In this document: positions 9,181 through 12,823 of the stretch, one piece after another
Position numbering within the stretch: position 1 is the stretch's first letter
Layout of the letters: the number at the start of each line of letters is the position of its first letter
From: Physocladia obscura
Taxonomy: Eukaryota; Chytridiomycota; Chytridiomycetes; Chytridiales; Chytriomycetaceae
DNA length: 12,823 nt
Assembly: GCA_027596945.1 (NCBI GenBank)
Contig: JADGJH010000959.1
Coordinates: forward strand, 1-12,823
Direction: 5' to 3'
Program-made: the position numbers and the translations under genes
The notes under the pieces: model-generated
What the model was told of the DNA's origin: nothing
Seen by the model: only the letters and a program-made list of their open reading frames with translations
The model's database searches: none

Positions 9181-9208
9181 TTGCGGTTTTTTATGTTTTC
9201 AAATTGAG
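9181..9208. promoter_or_regulatory. 28-bp divergent start-to-start spacer (glycosyltransferase / BRAT1-like)
   Basis: The initiator codons of the minus-strand glycosyltransferase (9180) and the plus-strand HEAT-repeat gene (9209) are 28 bp apart. The spacer is T-rich on the plus strand. Both start codons look right from protein evidence, so transcripts in the two directions probably overlap or initiate inside coding DNA. Its function as a shared promoter is inferred from position. Confidence 0.4.
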
Positions 9209-12200
9209 ATGGAAAAAAATGAACGGCTGCAATCAGTCTTGACAAATCTCGCAACTATGAGTCCGGTATTCCAACAAGTCCGTTGATTAAATTTCTATCC
9301 CTCACTCTTCTGAAATAATCAGGAGATCGCAGACCCTTCGCGCCATGAAAAGATTCTCTCATTTCTAAAATCTGAAACGAATCGCCTTCCTGCGCTATCT
9401 CTAGTGAATGAGCCTTTCAACGCGCTTTCTGTCTCCGAAAAATGCCTCGGGAGCAATGACGACCGCCTTGTGTCGCTTGCTTTGCGATTTGTCGGTAAGC
9501 TTTGTTTTGATGTTTGAATTCAAGTTTAATTCGACCCACCAAAAGGACATCTCGTCGAATGTGACAGCTCAATCTTCTCAATAATTACTCATTCACATCA
9601 CAAAATATTGGCTGTTTTGAACCGGCACTTGATTTCCTTTTCAACATCTTCTCGTCTTCTATTTGGATGTATTGAAACAATCGCTTCATTTTGCAAATCA
9701 ACTGACGCAACAACATGGTAGATCTGTTAATTCTTTAACCGCATCACTTTTTTGTGACGAATTAGTTGATATTAGGTTGGTTGAAACAGGAAATATTTCA
9801 ATTATTTTTTGGAATGCTTTCTCGGATGATAGTATTTACGTATCATCGGCTTTGATAGCTTTATTGAAGATTTTAATAACTCGCCCGCAACCAATCGATA
9901 TTTTAATTCGTAATTCGCAAAATTGCACGCATCTACCACATCACGAACTCCTTGCGTCTCTGATTGTTTCTGGCAATATATTTCAGATATTTTTATCTGC
10001 TCTTGCGAATATAGAATGGAAGGTATTTTTGCCTGAATCAAGAAACCATGCTAGTATAAATGAGAATGGGCTTGAGAAGAAAATTGTTGTCCTGAATCTG
10101 ATCTGGGAATTATGTGGCATTATTTCAGATACGGGAGCTCGTCAATTTTTAATTGACTCAAACTTGATACCAGAAATTATGAAAGCGTATGCAACAGAAT
10201 CGGACCGATTTGCCAACTCCCGAATGGTGGAAATTTTGGAATCGATTTTTAAATCTGAAAATCCAAGACAGTACTTTAAATATGCTACCACAAAAAATGC
10301 AACTGAATATAACTCTAATTTTGAATTTTTGCTCCAAACTGTAGCAGCTCCATTGCTGGCAGAAAATTTAGCAAGTTTGTCTAAAGTTTCAACGATTTTT
10401 CGTTCGATTGGTACTGTGCTGAAGGTTTCCTACAGTGAATATAATTCTACTGATGTGCGATGGTATATGAGGTTGTGGATTATGGCATTTTCTAAAACAG
10501 TTGATTACTGTGACATAAAAACTGATGATTCTGTTCCAATTGAGCTGAAAGTCAAATTACCAAATGACTTAGGTGTATTTCACAAAAGTTTTAATTCATG
10601 CAAATCCGCTGAACCTTTTTGGGATAGATTTTTATTAATGGTGTCTCTTTTTTAATTTATATATATATATATTTTTATTTTATTTTTTATTTTTTAATAC
10701 TAATTCTGATTTTAGGTTCGGAATTCATTCAACAAACATCAAGAAAATGATCAAGCAGTCAGTAAAAAATCCTATCATAAACGCGATGTTATCTCTTTTG
10801 TTTCGAGCATTTGCGACGCTATTTTTCTTATCTTGTCGTCGCCAAATCTTTATAGTGCCGCAACTCATGAGGTAAACCGTTATAGATATTAATATTATTT
10901 TTATTGTCGATGTTGATATTTGTCCTCAGGAGGACGATTATATATTTGCTGCCATTATGCTTCCTTTAACAAGTTCCATGTTTAAGTCCTCTTCGCGAAT
11001 TTGGCAGATAACATTGAAAAATGTCGCTGCTTACATATCGTTGCATTCTGCAGATTTTCAAACCAATAAACTGAAATATGTATGTTTCTATAGTGTTATA
11101 TTCCCTGAACTTAACAATTTTATTTAGATTTTTCACATTTTACTGCATATCATACAAGATCTTGATCAAAAACAAGCTAATATTTCTCTTGCATTCAAGA
11201 TCTTGCCATTATTGTTCAGATTCAAATCTGTTCTCACTGTGTTGGACGAAAAAAATTTCCAGTTTGATCTTTCAGAAGCAATTTCTTCAAGGTTATATGA
11301 TATGGAATGGGATATTCGAGTCGCTGCAATTGGGTTAATTGAAGATTTATTGTTAAGTAGTTTCGAAGATGAGTTTTCATTTTCGGAAATGGGTAATTTC
11401 AGCAAAAAGTTTGTCTTGCCAATTTCTCGCCGCTTGAAAGATGCAGAGCCAAATGTGCGACTGGCAGCACTTCATTTTCTTACGGTTCGTTTTTGGTCAA
11501 ACTCATTTATTTAAGTTTCTAATCATTTTGCATTTTATTTTTATCAGGTATCAACAAAGCATAGTATTTTTTGGGATTGTCTGGACGATGCAGATAGTGT
11601 AATCGATGAAATTATAAGTACTTCATTGGAAAACTCGGAAGCTATTGTTCGTCGTGGGGCTGTTGAATTTTTGATTGCGCTTGCGTCTGTTCCTTCATTT
11701 GATTTTTCAACTGTTCTGAGTTATGATGCTGACAAACCGGGGAAAATTTGGTTTGTTTCTGATTTGTTTTTGAAATGTTCATAAAATAGTAACTTAAATC
11801 GCTACAGCAACTCAACGCTTAAAAAATTGATATGTGACGATGCAGATTGGGAAGTTCGAACTCGAGGGTTAAATCTTCTCTATTCGATACTGTATTCATT
11901 GACTGACAGCGAATCTGTTTGGTTCAATGCGACATCTTGCCATTTTCTTCTTGATCATGCGGTGACAAATCAATTTTTATTTTTTGCATTCACATTGAAA
12001 TGTTGAATATGAAAATAAAGTCCAAAGATTCTTCCCGGTTTGTTCGAATCGAAAGTGCATCAGTTATTTCAAGGCTTCTTGATTTACTTCCCCAGGTCGA
12101 GGAAAGTTCCAGAAAGCGGACGCATTCGCAAGCTACAGCGCATTTAATGGTGAGGAAACTAACTCAAAAGTTAATTTCATTGGATTTGGAACAAATAATC

Positions 12201-12317
12201 AGTGGCGCAGAAGTTGAATATATTTATGAGGAAGCTTTGGATGTTGGAAAATCACTTATTCAAGAAGGTGATCCATTGAATGAAGGAAATAATGTTTTGT
12301 GTTGCTATGATTGTTGA
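9209..12317 (+). CDS. BRAT1-like HEAT-repeat protein, ten exons
   Basis: Exons: 9209-9277 (or 9209-9265), 9323-9494, 9546-9717, 9776-10640, 10716-10871, 10930-11079, 11128-11484, 11548-11750, 11808-11961, 12021-12317, giving 864 (or 860) aa; human BRAT1 is about 821 aa. In animals BRAT1 binds the Integrator endonuclease INTS11 and supports its stability and nuclear function, besides links to ATM. Residues 33-90 (EKILSFLK, then RLVSLALRFVGHL) and 138 on (WLVETGNISIIF, YVSSALIALLKILI) line up in order with the human N-terminus as I recall it. HEAT-like helices lie at 586-603 (DMEWDIRVAAIGLIEDLL), 633-647 (DAEPNVRLAALHFLT), 725-743 (DDADWEVRTRGLNLL) and 769-787 (DSSRFVRIESASVISRLL). The C-terminus is NNVLCCYDC. 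Introns are 45-75 bp. The intron 4 acceptor is preceded by a TACTAAT branch-point match near 10699. Two donors are in phase for intron 1 (9266 or 9278). The last acceptor (AAAG at 12020) is the weakest join. BRAT1 identity is likely but unsearched. Confidence 0.8.
10659..10672. repeat. (AT)7 repeat in intron 4 of the BRAT1-like gene
   Basis: Seven AT units inside the 75-bp intron 10641-10715, upstream of its TACTAAT branch-point-like motif and TTTTAG acceptor. Confidence 0.85.
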
Positions 12318-12355
12318 ATTGAAAAGCTTTACTTTCATATCAACTTTGCCAAGAT

Positions 12356-12361
12356 AATAAA
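12356..12361 (+). terminator. Candidate AATAAA polyadenylation signal of the BRAT1-like gene
   Basis: An AATAAA hexamer starts 39 bp after the stop codon at 12317, a usual distance for a 3'-end processing signal. It is followed by a GT-rich tract about 20 bp downstream, as expected of a downstream element. The sequence match is direct; function is inferred. Confidence 0.5.
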
Positions 12362-12378
12362 AATTTGAGCAAAATTTT

Positions 12379-12390
12379 GTGTGTGTGTGT
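12379..12390. repeat. (GT)6 dinucleotide tract
   Basis: Six GT units in the 192-bp spacer between the BRAT1-like gene and the next gene. It may be a microsatellite or part of the GT-rich element downstream of the AATAAA at 12356. Confidence 0.8.
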
Positions 12391-12509
12391 GGCTTTGCAT
12401 GAAACGACAACTGCAATTGCAACGAAACCACCGTCACGTATATTGATATTAAGCTTTTAAAGTTATAAATCTATTAACTGTTGATGCACTTATTATTATC
12501 CAGGTTAAA

Positions 12510-12823
12510 ATGAAGCAATCTCTATTTCTTGGCACTATGATTGCATCGATTCTCATTCTGCTACATCTTTCGATTGAAGTTGTATTTAACAGCGACAGCT
12601 TTCTTTTGATCAAAAATTCGGCACTCATAATGACAGTAAATACTATTCCAATCAATGCTACGGGAATAGTACTTGGCGAGTACGAACGCAACAGCAACGT
12701 CAAAGCCTCCTTCAGTTACAATGCAGGAGTTGAGGGCTGCCCAACACCTCAAAACGCTTTGATTGGAATTCTGACTGTCCCTTCTTCTGAGAAAACAGCT
12801 CGCCGAATGATTTTACGCGAAAA
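12510..12823 (+). CDS. Type II membrane protein, probable GT31 (galactosyltransferase-like) glycosyltransferase, N-terminal part (partial)
   Basis: The open frame starts at ATG 12510 and runs off the window after 104 complete codons. A short cytoplasmic start (MKQS) is followed by a hydrophobic segment at about residues 5-26 (LFLGTMIASILILLHLSIE), typical of a Golgi type II signal anchor. A lumenal stem follows, with an N-glycosylation sequon NAT at 49. Near the edge, residues 84-104 include LIGILTVPSSEKTARRMILRE, reduced here to its key elements: a beta strand IGILTV and RR..LRE. This resembles the start of the Galactosyl_T (GT31) domain, where strand 1 is followed by ERR..IR.TW. The DxD motif would lie beyond the window. 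A CCAG just upstream of the ATG could be a 3' splice site of an untranslated or short upstream exon. Family call is moderate because only the domain edge is visible. Confidence 0.65.
   Translation, partial: MKQSLFLGTMIASILILLHLSIEVVFNSDSFLLIKNSALIMTVNTIPINATGIVLGEYERNSNVKASFSYNAGVEGCPTPQNALIGILTVPSSEKTARRMILRE

Noticed and set aside
8894..9286. Plus-strand open frame extending the BRAT1-like first exon upstream across the glycosyltransferase.
   Set aside because: The upstream part is antisense to the conserved GT1 N-terminus and its residues look random. The ATG at 9209 is the sensible start.

Overview
The window looks like nuclear DNA of an early-diverging fungus, most likely chytrid-like. 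It has compact protein genes, short GT-AG introns (about 45-135 bp, 19 complete ones reconstructed by eye), AT-rich intergenic DNA with homopolymer tracts and fungal-type Ras signalling domains. It also carries a BRAT1-like gene, a family I do not associate with yeasts and filamentous Dikarya. The taxonomic placement is inference. I saw no rRNA, tRNA, CRISPR array or transposon.

Layout, left to right. (1) The 5' end of a phosphoglucomutase/phosphopentomutase (PGM2-type) gene on the minus strand, whose two visible exons lie at 364-320 and 266-99. (2) 34 bp from its ATG, a divergent six-exon gene (399-4681) encodes a 1285-aa SH3 - WW-like x3 - helical region - RasGEF-N - CDC25 Ras guanine nucleotide exchange factor. 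(3) About 460 bp of AT-rich spacer. (4) A tandem paralogue (5141-7071, four exons, 557 aa) keeps the SH3, one WW-like module and the helical region but has no exchange domain. (5) A small two-exon gene (7227-7718, 127 aa) resembles small bacterial PH-like proteins. (6) A convergent intronless family-1 glycosyltransferase (7891-9180, minus, 429 aa). (7) 28 bp from its ATG, a divergent ten-exon HEAT-repeat gene (9209-12317, about 860 aa) that I read as a BRAT1 homologue, ending in a Cys/Tyr-rich tail. (8) The start of a type II membrane protein that looks like a GT31 galactosyltransferase (12510 to the edge).

The genes do not form one pathway. The two SH3-WW proteins are probably functionally linked: the first can activate Ras through its CDC25 domain, while the second has the adaptor half only and could act as a scaffold or competitor. 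The BRAT1-like protein would be expected to partner the Integrator endonuclease INTS11 if this organism has one. The two glycosyltransferases and the sugar-phosphate mutase are metabolic or cell-surface genes.

All exon joins were derived by hand from splice motifs, reading phase and remembered family sequences. Homology statements rest on remembered family patterns, not on database searches.
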